Shown here piece by piece: positions 12,321 to 23,754 of a DNA stretch of 64,000 bases. Made by a program: the position numbers and the translations under genes. Source of the DNA: Nymphaea colorata (lineage: Eukaryota > Streptophyta > Magnoliopsida > Nymphaeales > Nymphaeaceae); the NCBI RefSeq assembly GCF_008831285.2, contig NW_022204507.1, positions 1,054,001 to 1,118,000 on the forward strand, in the 5' to 3' direction. Under the pieces are notes generated by a model, which worked only from the letters and a program-made list of their open reading frames with translations, did not search any database and was not told where the DNA came from. Position 1 is the stretch's first letter, and every line of letters begins with the position of its first letter.

Positions 12321-14379
12321 GCGCCTCTTTTCGCTCCGCGTTTCTGTAGGCACAACACTCGCCAGAGGATCGGGCAGTTGGTGAAGGATACGTCCGCAAA
12401 ACTCAAGGCGTTGACAGAAGACGATCATCGCCTGGACGCGAGTGTGAGTTTTCCATTCTTATTTTAGCCGAAGAGCTACTGGTTGATCCTACCATGCCTT
12501 ATTTCTTCTGTATGTAGCTTTGAATTTTTTTATGCCCTTACTTTTTGCGCAACAACGTTCGATTTATTGATAATTTATTCTTCTTTGTGTTTACGGGCGA
12601 CTATTTGGTAACTAGAGTTTGTCCAAAAAAATGATGCTCCAAGAATGTTTGATCTCTTCTTGAATTACACACATTGTTTTCTGTGGTTCCTGGTGTATTC
12701 ATGAAAGGATCATCAGATAAGGGAGTGTCCGTTTTAGACTCTCCGAATTGTGCAGAAAAATTCAGTTAACTATCAAATAAGACTCGTGGATGTTCTTTTA
12801 TATTACAAACATTGTTCGTGAGCAAGCTCAGTGCGACGCTTAAGGAGTGTGAGAGAAAGCAGTCCCACCGGTTACTAGCAATTTACTTTCTTTGTAGGCG
12901 TCTCATATAGCATAATGAATTCCTCAAGCTGGTAGGATTTGCATTCAAGTTTGCTCATGTGTGTGTTTCTACGTTACTCTTTGGAGAAGTTTAACTCTGT
13001 TCGTGCTTGTGTTTCTAGTTTGCTTTTTGGAAGGAGTTCTTGAAGAAATTTGGAGACGGAATGGTCGTTTTGTTTTTATGGAATTTCCCTAACATCGCTA
13101 GTGCACTTAAGACATATAGGGACAGTCCAAAAGAGCTGCTTAGCAAGCCAAAACCACTCACTTGAGAAGCATTTATTGTATCAACTTATGGAAAGAAGTG
13201 GAGCAACCTGCATTATATGGTGGATTCACCCCTCCTACATTTTAAGAATGTACAGATGCATTTACATCCACTTTCTTGCGGTTGAAGGAACATACGGTTT
13301 TTCTTGTCAATTTGCAATTGTTCATGATTACACCTTTTTCCATTTTCTATAACCAGAAGCACTAAATGCCAATCAAATGTACGTAGCTCTTGGTTTAGGT
13401 TTGTTTATTATTTGTTTTCCCTGTGTAGATGGATTATTGAGTTGACTTTGATTTTTTCCTTTGTAAATGAGTAATTGTGCCTTCTCAATTTTTTTTGTCT
13501 GAATGTCTAAAAAACATCTGGTACTGTTGATTCTTTGGTTTTTCCTTCGGTATACACGATTGTCATATGTAGTTTTTGATTGCACTCTTGATGCTTATGA
13601 CGGTTCTTATACTGCATTTTAGTGTTCTTTGAGTTTTCTTCTGGCTGGAAAGAGATTTTGATTTAACCATATTCATTTATTGGGGTTGTCATAGCAATTT
13701 ATCTGTTCTGCAATGAGTTATTTTGTATTTTCACTTTCCGATGCCCTTCTCGCTTCCTGAGGCTGTTATATTTTCCGTAGACATTGTCTTCCTTAGATTG
13801 TCTGCCAAATGTAAGATCTTAATCATCTTAATATATTAGTTTAGTGATCTTGATTCTCACATAATATTTGAAATTAATTGAGTGAATATTTTAGTGAAGA
13901 AGCTTCTAACCCACACCCATACCATAAAAACATCGTTTGTCTAAAATTCTAAACCTCCAATTTTTACTACTGAATTTCAGGCAAGCAAAAAAATTGAACA
14001 TGCTAAATTGGCAAGAGACTTTCAGACTGTGTTAAAGGACTATCAGAAAATACAGCAACTTTCTGCTGAGCGGGAGACAGCATACAAACCTTCCCTTCCT
14101 CCATCTGCTTTGCCATCAAGGTAAGAGATAACAAGACGATCTTTCCATCTCTATTCCGGTCCTTCTCTGCTGAAAAACTAAAATGCTTTAGTTTCTTCTT
14201 TCATTATAATCATGCTTTCTCTTATATGCACTTGTCAAGAAAAATGAAATTGTTGAGTGTTTCATTGTATCAATTTGACAAACTCTTTTCTGTGTCCTAC
14301 ATAGTTCTGGTTTTGATGAGCTAAGCACAACAAGCCTTGACCTGACTGCTGAGAAGCAACTATGGCGAGAGCAGAAAAG
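12068..14379 (+). CDS. SYP2-like: SYP2/PEP12-like syntaxin (Qa-SNARE), exons 1-4
   Basis: Vacuolar/endosomal Qa-SNAREs of the SYP2 (PEP12/VAM3) group drive fusion at the prevacuolar compartment and vacuole. Exons: 12068-12255, 12350-12443, 13981-14120 and 14305-14379, all GT-AG with matching phases. They encode residues 1-165 plus two bases of codon 166. The start MSFEDLE is the family N-terminal peptide, preferred over the longer upstream open frame. Residues about 20-150 form the Habc helices (GIFQINTAVSSFKHL, then QRIGQLVKDTSAKLKALTE and a KLARDFQTVLKDYQK helix). Exon 4 ends EKQLWREQK, continuing directly into exon 5 at 38074. The summed seven-exon CDS is 822 nt (273 residues plus stop), the usual family length. 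No stops or frameshifts are seen, so the gene looks functional despite its 23.7-kb intron 4. Confidence 0.92.
12256..12349 (+). other. Syntaxin intron 1 with (CT)n tract
   Basis: A 94-nt intron between AAGCT and GCACAAC. About 38 nt of it (12282-12319) is pure CT dinucleotide, serving as an extended polypyrimidine tract. Two AG acceptors follow: CTCTCAG ending at 12320 and TTCTGTAG ending at 12349. Only the second keeps the frame (CTG CAC AAC ACT CGC). The first would add 29 nt and shift the frame. Confidence 0.85.
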
Positions 14380-14887
14380 GTGAAAATTTCTATCTTGCCA
14401 ACTGCTTAGGACATAATTTGTTCATCCATTTTCTATGGACTACTATATCTTTTGCTTTATATACTCTGGTCTGCTGTATTGGCTCTGAATCATGTCTCAT
14501 AAACTATTCTGTGCTACCTTGTACGCAATTCTCTATCATCATACTTTGTGAGAGTAGCCACTATGCCAGTTTTCTGTATAACCAGCAGTATTTTATTTTG
14601 TAATTTCCGTTTCAATATTTTCTGGGGAACTGTACTTGAGAATTTGAGAATCTTTTTGTATTCTGCAGTTGTTGTGGTGTTCATAAGTTTTTACATTTTG
14701 CCAATTGCTATGTATATTAACTGCTATGATATGAATTTCTGATATTTTATCTTAAAGATTTCAGTGTTATCTGATGGAACACTTGCATAAGCCAACTTTG
14801 TCTATTCTTGAAAATAAAAACTGTTGCAGATTGAGGGAGACGAGAGAGATGTTGAGGAAAGGAGAGGACAAGAGAGAGAGGGAGAGA

Positions 14888-15039
14888 TGTTGCTATAGGA
14901 GAGAGAGAGAGCCAAAAAAGATATTTAAAAGAGATTAGGGCAGGTGATACACACTTTACAAAAGGGGTCCAACACGTATAAAGAAATATTTAAAGACATC
15001 CTCTTTAACTTTCTAATATTTCAGGCATACTCTTTAACA
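14888..15039 (-). repeat. Copia A 3' LTR (152 bp)
   Basis: Runs from TGTTGCTATAGGAGAG to CTCTTTAACA and aligns with the right copy after the hAT insertion is removed (shared AAAAGAGATTAGGGC and CTTTCTAATATTTCAG). It carries a short GA tract near its left end, as does the other LTR. Confidence 0.8.
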
Positions 15040-15046
15040 CTCTCCC

Positions 15047-17226
15047 TCAAGCTGGAGCATATATATCAATCATGCTCAACTTGTTATAACATCTCATGAA
15101 ATCGCTTATGGGAAGAGCTTTGGTAAGGATATCAGCTGTCTGATCTTTTGAGGAGACATGAATAGTGCTAACAATTCCTTCTTGAACTAGGTTCCGAACA
15201 TAGTGGCAATCCACTTCAATGTGTTTAGTCTTTTCATGGAAGATAGGATTGTTAGCAATATATGTAGCTGCCTTATTGTCACAATACATCTTCATTGGGA
15301 GATTCACTGAAACACCCAGTTCTAAAAGTAGTGATCTAACCCATGACATTTCAACCGCAGGTTGGGCCATAGCCCTATATTCCGATTCAGCACTAGATCG
15401 GGCAACCACATTCTGCTTGTTGCTCCATCAGGAAATGAGATTACCTCCTACAAAGACACAAAAACATGTAGTAGACTTTCTGTCATCTACAGATCCTGCA
15501 TAATCAACATTACTATATGCTTCGATGTCAACACATTCTCCCCTTTTGAACCATAACCCCTTTCTCGGGACTGATTTCAAGTACCTTACAATCATTAGAG
15601 CAGCCTTCCAGTGAACGTTCTGGGGTTTCTCCATGAACTGGCTTAACTTATTCAGGACAAAGCTAATGTCGGGGCGAGTGTCAGTCAAATATAACGATTT
15701 CCCTATTAGAGATCTGTAAGATCTAGAGTCAAACGGCTCTGTGTCATCATCATGTATATGACTGCGGGAATTCATGGGAAGTGTGGCAGGTTTGGCCCCC
15801 AATAATCTTGTTTCTTGCAGAAGATCAAGAACATACTTCCTTTGAGACACTACAATTCCTTTATTACTACGAGCCACCTCAATACCAAGAAACTAATAGA
15901 GTTGTCCAAGGTCTTTTGTAATAAAGTGTTGCTGTAAAAACTCATTTGTTTGAGCCATCTCGTGATCATTCTCCCCAGTAAGAACGATATCATCCACGTA
16001 GACAATCAATATCACCATACCCGATGAGCCTCGTTTGATCAATAATGAGTGATCAAGCTGGGATCGGCAAAATCCACACTTAGATAACACCTCAGTAAGC
16101 TTCTGGAACCATGCACGAGCACTCTGTTTAAGTCCATAAATAGCCCTCTTTAACTTGCATACCTTGGAACACTCCCTTGCCACTGGAAACCTAGTAGTTG
16201 CTGCATATAGATGGTTTCAGGAAGGTCTCCATATAGAAAGACATTTTTCATATCCAACTGAAAGAGAGGCCACTCTCGTTAGACAACAAGAGATATAATC
16301 AAGCGAATAGTGCCCAATCGAGCCACGGGTGAAAATGTCTCAAAGAAGTCAACACCATAATTTTGAGTATACCCTTTCGCGACAAGACGTGCCTTGAACC
16401 TTTCAACTGAACCATCAGAATGATACTTGATGGTGAAAACCCCTCTTGATCTAATCACATCACAGTGCATCGGAGGATCCACCAAATCCCAAGTTTCTCG
16501 AGAAAGAAGAGCATCCATTTCCTCCTGCATGGCTAGTCGCCAACGTGGATCTAGCAGGGCTTGACGTTGAGAAGACGGGATAACATGACTAGATAGAGCT
16601 TAATCAAACTGCACCAAACTAGTACTTAGACGGTCAGTAGAGACAACATGAGAAATACGATGTAGTGTGCACTGTCTCTTGCCCTTGCGAATGACAATAG
16701 GAAAATATGCTGCAGAATGGTCATCATTTAAACCTGAGTCAGCCTTATCAGTGGAGCTTACCTCTTGAGACGATGCTGGTGGACGGTTGACAGAGGGACC
16801 AAGACAACGAGTGTAAACTAATGGAGGATCAAGGAAACATTCATGTGACGTAGGTTGAGATGGTGGAAAAGACTCAAGTGACACTGGTGGAATGGGAAGA
16901 GGTACAGGTACACGCATCTCAGACGGAGAGGGACTTGACAGGGAAAAATAAGGACGAGACTCAAATAAGGTAACATCCGCACTGATAATGTCTTTTTTAG
17001 GCATGGAATCAAAGCATTTATATCCTTTTTGATTGGCCGAGTAGCCAATAAAGACACATTTGATGGCTTGGGCAGCAAGTTTATTTTTGTTTGGGCCTAG
17101 AATATGTGCAAAGCAAGTGCATCCAAATACTTTGGGAGGTAAATGAAATAATGGACGCCTTGGATATAGAATTTGGATGGGAATACTGAAGGATGTTAAT
17201 AAAACCAAATGAGTTCCCACTTTTCT
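15047..17226 (-). pseudogene. Copia A pol: integrase C-terminus, RT and RNase H
   Basis: In minus order: integrase C-terminal part (PPKVFGCTCFAHILGPNKNK near 17.1 kb), RT ([20 protein letters not shown] near 16.4 kb; IVYVDDIVLTG with the catalytic YVDD near 16.0 kb), then RNase H (RPDISFVLNKLSQFM; VARSSAESEYRAMAQ; CDNKAATYIANNPIFH) ending at 15047. The reading is split over several frames, and integrase sequence upstream of 17226 is lost at the junction with hAT sequence. It is therefore a defective polyprotein. Confidence 0.85.
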
Positions 17227-17551
17227 TCATATCATATTGTTGTTGCTCCTTCTTCAACTCATTCACTCTATCAATTTTGATCTTCTTACATTTTTGAATA
17301 CCATAATTTTTCATTTGCAGTATATGTGCTTTAACTCTTGTATATGTCCCATTGAACTCCTTTCCACAAAAAGAACATTTAAAGATTACATTCCCACCAC
17401 CTCCAAGAGCTTTTCCTTTCCTTTCCACATAACTCCATAATGGCTGGTCCTCTTGTGACTGTGATAAATTGCATGTAGCTGCAGATGTCAATGCACAACT
17501 TGAACTTGTAGGCGTAGAAGTAGTTCCCTACCCTTTACTTGAGGCAGCCAT
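17227..17551 (-). pseudogene. hAT transposase N-terminus with BED zinc finger, fused to copia pol
   Basis: Minus-strand translation from ATG at 17551 has one early stop, then a BED-type finger (PLWSYVERKGKALGG, CSFCGKEFNGTYTRVKAHIL) followed by a lysine-rich linker. BED fingers open plant hAT transposases. At about 17227 the open frame continues into copia integrase sequence in the wrong frame, giving a chimeric frame of 136 codons over 17081-17491. The rest of the transposase is absent here. The hAT end lies to the right, near 18649. Confidence 0.7.
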
Positions 17552-17699
17552 ACCATAACAAAGATAATTAAATGAGCAAGCAACATAAATATACTCGAAA
17601 AACATATATAAATTTAAGACTTCAAGAGTTTAAGATGAAGAGCCGAAGTCAGAACTAAGATGGGCTAGGCATAACAATGAAGTTATTAACAACATATAA

Positions 17700-18310
17700 C
17701 AGCATTAGCAACGAGAATAAGCGGCATATAATAACATTAGCAACAAGCATAAGCTGCTAAAAAGGGGAGAACTACAAACGATGGAGAATAACAGTAGTGG
17801 CAGTAGATCATATGCTATAAAGGGGAAAACTACATATGATGCAATCGAAAGATTTTGATTTTGAAAAAGCAAATAAGTTATTAAGTTATTAACAACATAT
17901 AAGGGGATACGGAAAGCAAAGCAGATTTGCAAAAACGGTAGAAGAAAGAAACGTCAACCAAAAAAGGGGATACGAAAAGCAAGCTGCTGACGACAAGATT
18001 ATATGCAAAATAGGAAAGCGAAAAAAAATTGCAGCAACCCCAAAAGCAGCCAAATGAAAAAATAAAGAAATGTCAACCAAAAGACCAAAGTAGATTTGCA
18101 AAAATGGCATATAAGGGGAAAACCAAAGCAAATTTGCAAAAGTGGCAGAAGAAAGAAACGTCAACCAAAAAAGGGGATACGGAAAACAAGCCGCTGGCGA
18201 CAAGGGCATATGCAAAATAGGAAAAGGAAAAATATTGCAGCAACCCTCAAAACAGCCAAATGAAAAAAATAAAAAAACATATTACTCTGCCGGCGAAGTT
18301 GAAGGCCGCC
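17700..18310. repeat. Tandem duplication with about 207-bp period in hAT leader
   Basis: GAAGAAAGAAACGTCAACC occurs at 17941 and again at 18148, with matching flanks (ACCAAAAAAGGGGATAC, TATGCAAAATAGGAAA, TTGCAGCAACCC). Two full units are visible, and partly related sequence extends left to about 17700. A smaller duplication (GAAGATCGCAGAGGGAGAAG) occurs at about 18356 and 18409. Confidence 0.75.
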
Positions 18311-18559
18311 GCCAGTCGCCGCTGCTAGCTGCCCAAGCTCCTGCTGGACGCCGAAAGAAGATCGCAGAGGGAGAAGTGAAACCTGTAGGTTGAAGCGAAA
18401 GGCAGAAAGAAGATCGCAGAGGGAGAAGCGTCACTTGTCGAGCGTCGCGAGCGGGTAAGTTTTACATATATGGTTTGGATTTGGTTATGACCCAGAACCC
18501 GATTCAAATGTATCGCACCATATAGATCGTGGGAAAAAAAAGGTCTGTCATCCTCCTCA

Positions 18560-18650
18560 TTATAGTCCTCCTAGAAGCCTGCATACCCGTTTTGGCATAC
18601 CAGCGTACCAGTACGGGTACACAGGTCTCCCCCAAGTACCGTGGTGACAT
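18560..18650 (-). repeat. hAT terminal segment, CTATGTCAC type (minus)
   Basis: In reverse complement the block starts CTATGTCACCACGGTACTT and continues with GTACCCG/GTACGC-rich sequence. This resembles the ends of the element at 27063-27953 and the segment at 23684. It is the likely outer end of the BED-finger hAT copy at 17.2-17.6 kb. Confidence 0.5.
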
Positions 18651-18868
18651 AGCACCTAATCTTGCCTAGGCTCTAAACTCATTCTATATATAGATATATA
18701 TATAAAATGAAAATGGCTTTTATGCGACCCTTTCAGTTGATAGTGCCTCAACTACTGTGGGCCATCGACATTTGGGACTCGATGCTGTCGCATGTGAAAA
18801 GAGAAGAAAGGGGAGGCGGTTGCCTCCCTTCACTATCAGGTGGCCTCCCGCTACCATCCACTTCTTGG

Positions 18869-21800
18869 CAGTGTTGTACGTATCGTACGATACGAGCCCA
18901 TATCGTACGATACGTATCGTACCGTTTTGAAAATACGATACGATACACTCCCCGTATCGTAAATAGGAGGTGTATTGTTCCTGTATCGTACGATATGGGG
19001 CGATACACCCCGTATCGTACGATACGGGCTGATTTCGCAGAAACCCACCCGAGACCTACTTATTTGACTTCTTTTTGAAAAATACGCTCTGTTCTTCATT
19101 TCTCACGCTCGGATACTGTCGTCAAGGAGGGCGATCGTCCATTTTCACCATCAAAAAGTTGTTTTTCACCGTGAAATCGAAGATTAAGGGGTCGATTTGT
19201 GCGTGGGTGGTTGATTTTCGTTGAGAGAAAAAGAGTTTTCTTCATTTCTTCTTCATAAGGTATGAAATCTCATGTTTTTACCATATATTCATAATTTTTT
19301 ACCGTACAATCGTAGATTGAAAGATTTTGAATGTTTTTCATTGAGTTTACCATAAGATTTCTTTTTTTTTTTTTGAAGATATGGATCCTATATGGCAATG
19401 GTGCGAAAGAGTGAAGGAGAATAACCGCTTAAAACTCAAATGTAGCTTTTGTGGGAATACATTTTCAGGAGGGATTAATAGAACGAAACACCATTTGGCA
19501 GGGACCTCCAAAGATGCGTCTCCTTGTGTTGGAGGACCAAACAAACCTTTCCCTTCATTTGTGCGTCAGCAATATTTAGATATGCTTCATGCTTTACTTC
19601 AAAAGATGATACAAAAAAAAATTGAAGAGGCAGATGTAGGCTATAATGAGCATTTGGAAGATGAAGAAGAAGAGGAAGAAGCTTATGAATGTGATGATGA
19701 AGATGATAGCAGTCTAAGAGCAGATTTGGAGACCTCAAGAGGTAGAGATCGTAGAGAAAAAGGGATCATGTATGAAGGAGGTCGATCTGGCATAACGGGA
19801 AGGAAGAGAAGAGGCACAACAGATATTAGGGCCAGGCGTGGTATGCGACCAACTAGTGGTAGAGTTCCTACTGGTAGGTCTAGTGTTAGTTCTATTAAGA
19901 GTTTTTTCCCTTCATATATTAGCCCAGGTGTTCAGCTGCAGATTCGTGCTGCTATGACATCTAAAGATATGCTATATCATGCACAAAAGATGGTAGGGAA
20001 ATGGTTTTATGATGCATGTATTCCATTTAATGCAGCTAATTCTTTTTAATTCCAAGCCATGGCAGATGTAATTGCTTCTATAGGCCCCAGATTCAAAATG
20101 CCATCATATCATCAGTTGAGGGGCAAAATTCTTCAGGATACAGCCAAAGAAGTGTCTGAACATTGCGATGAGTTGAAATTATGTTGGAAGGAAACAAGTT
20201 GCTCCATTATGTCAGATGGATGGATTGATACAAGGTCAAAAACACTTGTAAATTTTCTTGTTTATTGCCCTAAAGGTACAATGTTCTTGAAATCTCTTGA
20301 CTTGTCTGATGTTCCTAAGACTGCTGAGATTTTGTTCAATGTTTTTGATAATGTCGTACAAGAAGTTGGACCTGCAAACATTTATAGAGCTACAGGAGAT
20401 TTGTTATTTCAAAAGTATAGAACATTTTATTGGAGTCCATGTGCCACTCATTGTGTTAATCTAATGCTTCAAGATCTTAAAGAGATGCATGATATGAAAT
20501 CAGCCATTGACCAATGTCAAGAGGTAACAAAATTTATCTATAATCATGCATATGTATTGAGTTTGATGAGAAAGTTCACAAAAGGAGTTGAATTAATACG
20601 ACCTGCACAAACTAGATTTGCCACAAATGTATTGACTGTGCAGAGTGTGGTGAAACAAAGAACTCCTTTGAGGCAGATGTTCGCTAGTGAAGATTGGGCT
20701 GCATATCCACATGCTCATAAAAGAAATGCTTCTTTAGTTGTGGATATTGTATTCAATAACGAATTTTGGAAATCATGTGTGAAGCTATTGAAGGTTTGTG
20801 TTCCATTAGTTAAAGTTTTCAGGTTAGCTGACAGCGAGGATAGACCTTCCATAGGGTACTTATATGAGACTATGGATAAAGCAAAAGAGACAATGCAAGA
20901 CAACTTGAAAGGAAAGAAAAAGTTATATATGTCCATATAGAAGATTATAGATAAAAGGTGGACTGGACAGCTTCATCAACCTCTTCATGCAACAACTTAT
21001 TATCTAAATCCTGCAATTAGATTTTCTCCTATATTTAAGAAAGACAAAGAAGTCTTAGGTGGTTTGTTGGATTGTATTAACGTGTTAGTGGCAGATTCTA
21101 GAGAACAAGATGTTGTGCACAATGAGTTGGATCTATATGATACTTGTTTTCGGAACATGGGATAACCTGTCGCCATTCGAGCCAGGGCAACCATGCGTCC
21201 AAGTAAATACATAGAAATTTTTAATTTACTTTGCATTTGTTACATTTGATTCTTTTACAACTTTCACATTGATTTGTTATATTTTTGTTTAGATTTGTGG
21301 TGGAATAGGTATGAGTTGATTGGCCAAACCTAGCACGTTTTGCAATCAAAGTCCTCAGCCAGACATGCAGTGCTAGTGGATACGAAAGGAACTGGAGTGT
21401 GTTTCAACATATCCATAGATAAAAAAGGAATACACTCGAACATAAAAGGTTGAATGACCTTGTCTTTATTCGATATAATATGAGGTTGAAACAAAGGTAA
21501 TATAGGCATATAGCTTAATGTTTACATTTTTTTGTACAATATATTTATATGAAATTATATATTAACAAGTTTTTTCTTATTTAACGTAGAGAATTAGAAA
21601 AATCATTAGTAAGGAAGCACACATCTCAGTTCGATCCTATCAGCTTGGAAAATTTTGACGATCTAGAGCCATGGATTGAGGAAGAACCAACTACAATATT
21701 TGATGATGAAGATCTTGAATGCTTCAACCTTGAAGCTGAAGCAACAGAAGGCTTTGTTGATGAAGGAGAGTCTGCTATTGCTACTGCTGGTGCTGAATAT

Positions 21801-22275
21801 GTTGGTGAGGATCTTCCAATTCTTGACGATGAAGATGAAGAAGAAGATGAAAATGAAGATGAAGATTATGAATGACGAATCATGAATGAGAGTCAAGTCA
21901 ATAGTGCTTTCATTTTATATATATTGAACAACTTAAGAGTTATGAATCTATGGTTGTTGAACACTTGAATGTTTTATCACTTTATGGCTTATGCTTTGTT
22001 GAATGATATTGTTATGAATTTTGATGTCTATGAATGATGAACGCGTAAGTTTATAGCAATAATAAGTCTATCATTATCTCAAACATGTTTTATATGAAGA
22101 ATTTATTATTTTTATTTTTTTCTGATTTTTTTTATGAATTTTTCGATTTTGTTTTAATTTTTTTGATTTATTAATAATTTTTTAAAAAAATTTACGATAC
22201 GGTTATGATATTTTACGATACGACGTATCTTAAAGCCCGATCGATACAGCTTACGATACGCGTTTTACAACATTG
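18869..22275 (+). mobile_element. hAT transposon (3.4 kb) with palindromic terminal repeats
   Basis: Starts CAGTGTTGTACGTATCG. Its right end in reverse complement starts CAATGTTGTAAAACGCG. The flanks are CTTCTTGG (18861-18868) and CTCCTTGG (22276-22283), an 8-bp hAT-type target duplication with one mismatch. The left 160 bp carries several copies or near-copies of the palindrome CGTATCGTACGATACG; related GATACG words recur in the right 90 bp. It encodes a BED/DUF659/dimerisation-type transposase. Three in-frame stops and at least one frameshift suggest it is dead but not ancient. Confidence 0.9.
19381..21875 (+). pseudogene. hAT transposase (BED-DUF659-hAT dimerisation)
   Basis: Begins at ATG 19381 with a BED finger (CSFCGNTFSGGINRTKHHL), then an acidic stretch and an arginine/glycine region. 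DUF659 follows across an in-frame TAA at 20047 (FQAMADVIASIGPRF, MSDGWIDTRSKTLVNFLVY). The catalytic-region remainder (ATHCVNLMLQDL, later KRWTGQLHQPLHATTYYLNP) continues in the same frame across a TAG at 20938. A further stop lies near 21163. After a possible short intron the C-terminal dimerisation motif (FAIKVLSQTCSASG, YERNWSVFQHIH) lies near 21340-21420 in a shifted frame. A final segment at 21590-21875 (ENFDDLEPWIEEEPTTI) ends in a Glu/Asp-rich tail. The order matches plant hAT transposases, but the protein is broken. Confidence 0.88.
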
Positions 22276-22283
22276 CTCCTTGG

Positions 22284-22796
22284 TGTACGGTGACGTGGGG
22301 TAAAAATGCATTGATCTCATGTATTGCGGGGTTGACGGTGTTCATAATTTAATCCAAGCTTGCGTTTGTGTCAACATGGGAGGGACACCTTTTTCTGTGA
22401 GTTCCATTTGACATAGCTTGATTTTTACCAAAGCCGTAGATGGTAGAGCTAACAAAGTGGAAGGGGATGAGAAAGAGAAAATTATATTGATTATGAGAGA
22501 AAGTGGAAAAAGTGGAAGAGGAGCATCATAAAGTAATGTTTGGCTTTTCATTGTAAATACTCCTGCCTCTATTGATTGTTTCCCATTTTAGACACAGGCC
22601 ACCGTGCCATAAGCCAGTAATGGGCTCTATTTTAGGGGACTGAAGGAATGCTGCACATGAATAGTGGATTGTCCATTGCATTGCATTCTGTCAAAATAGT
22701 GGGACACCTTGTCTAATGGATTTGCAACTCACGAAAGTTTGTTTTTTATGCTTTCATCTATTGTAAGCATAGGCCATAGGTCTTACAAGACATTGT
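22284..22796. other. No gene seen
   Basis: Moderately AT-rich sequence between the hAT element and the next repeat. It presumably continues the sequence interrupted at 18861. No domain is recognised. Confidence 0.45.
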
Positions 22797-23110
22797 GTCG
22801 CGGTTATAGAGTTCCTCACTCTAATCCCTATAGGAAAAACACCAAAAAACAAGAATAGAAGGGGACAATGTAGAAAGCGAAGAGAAATTCAATAACAAAA
22901 GGGAAATTAGGGTTTTCTCATCAACAATTAACCCTACACAAAAGAAAATAAATCTTTTTAAGGGGCCTAACGTGGAGATCCGAATGGGATATTGGGACCA
23001 ATAATTAAAATAGATCCAAACCCAAAAATAACATTGAAGTTGAAATAAGCCTAAATGGATCCGAATATAAGATCCAATCCTCTCTAAACTTTACTGTGTC
23101 AATCTCCCTA
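22797..23110. repeat. Dispersed about 300-bp repeat (copy 1, LTR-like)
   Basis: Strongly resembles 31745-32040 in the same orientation (shared AGGGTTTTCTCATCAACA, AACAAGAATAGAAG, CCAATAATTAAAA). Length and context suggest fragments of the LTR of one retroelement family. In copy 2 the left neighbour (GGGTTATGATACTAATCTGA) could be a decayed primer-binding site of a minus-strand element. The LTR identity is inferred. Confidence 0.6.
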
Positions 23111-23207
23111 GGTTGAGGACTTTGGCTCCTGATGAAGATGTGTGCTCGGATAGGTGGAAGATGAACAGTGATGGGATGAGTCACCCTGGACTTGCCTGGA
23201 GTATGTA

Positions 23208-23513
23208 TTGAAAGTAGCCTCTTCCCATCGAGACGAGCTTGCCACAAAATTGTTGGCCTTGATTGCCCTATCTACTCGTGGTGTCAGCTATGGGACCTGT
23301 GGCTGTGAGGAAGCACCCTGCATATTAGTTGTCTCTACTGGCTGTTCAATATTGTTGGCCTTGATTGCCCTATCTACTCGTGGTGTCAGCTATGGGACCT
23401 GTGGCTGTGAGGAAGCACCCTGCATATTAGTTGTCTCTACTGGCTGTTCAATTCTAGTGAATCAATGTGTTAGATACCTGCTATGGGATCACAAGTCGGG
23501 TCCATTGGATTGA
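23208..23513 (+). repeat. Near-perfect 102-bp tandem duplication in an open frame
   Basis: The unit starting TGTTGGCCTTGATTGCCC at 23251 repeats at 23353 with almost no change. The period is 34 codons, so the surrounding 101-codon frame stays open (LLALIALSTRGVSYGTCGC appears twice). The protein is unrecognised and lies between retroelement and hAT debris, so I do not call it a gene. The near identity implies a recent duplication. Confidence 0.85.
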
Positions 23514-23683
23514 CCTGATAACCTCCATAAATAGGGTAAGTAGGCCAGATCAATGTTCATCGCAGCTTTGAGAATGTCTTACCTCAGGGAGGAAAAAGCC
23601 CTAATTTAGGATTAGTGTGTGTGTGCACGTCATCTTAGGGATTTCTTGTAAAGGGTTAGTGAGTTAGCAGGGGGGCTAACAAG

Positions 23684-23745
23684 CTATGTCACATAGGTAC
23701 GGGTACGGGTGCCGGTGCGGGTACGGGTACTGACCATTTTCAAAA
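23684..23745 (+). repeat. hAT terminal segment, CTATGTCAC type (plus)
   Basis: CTATGTCACATAGGTACGGG followed by GTACGGG/GTGCGGG repeats. It is the same style of terminus as at 27063 (CTATGTGACACGGATACGG) and, inverted, at 18649. It abuts a transposase 3' fragment at 23755 without an intervening body, so it is a truncated or chimeric element. Confidence 0.5.
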
Positions 23746-23754
23746 AACTTGGGT

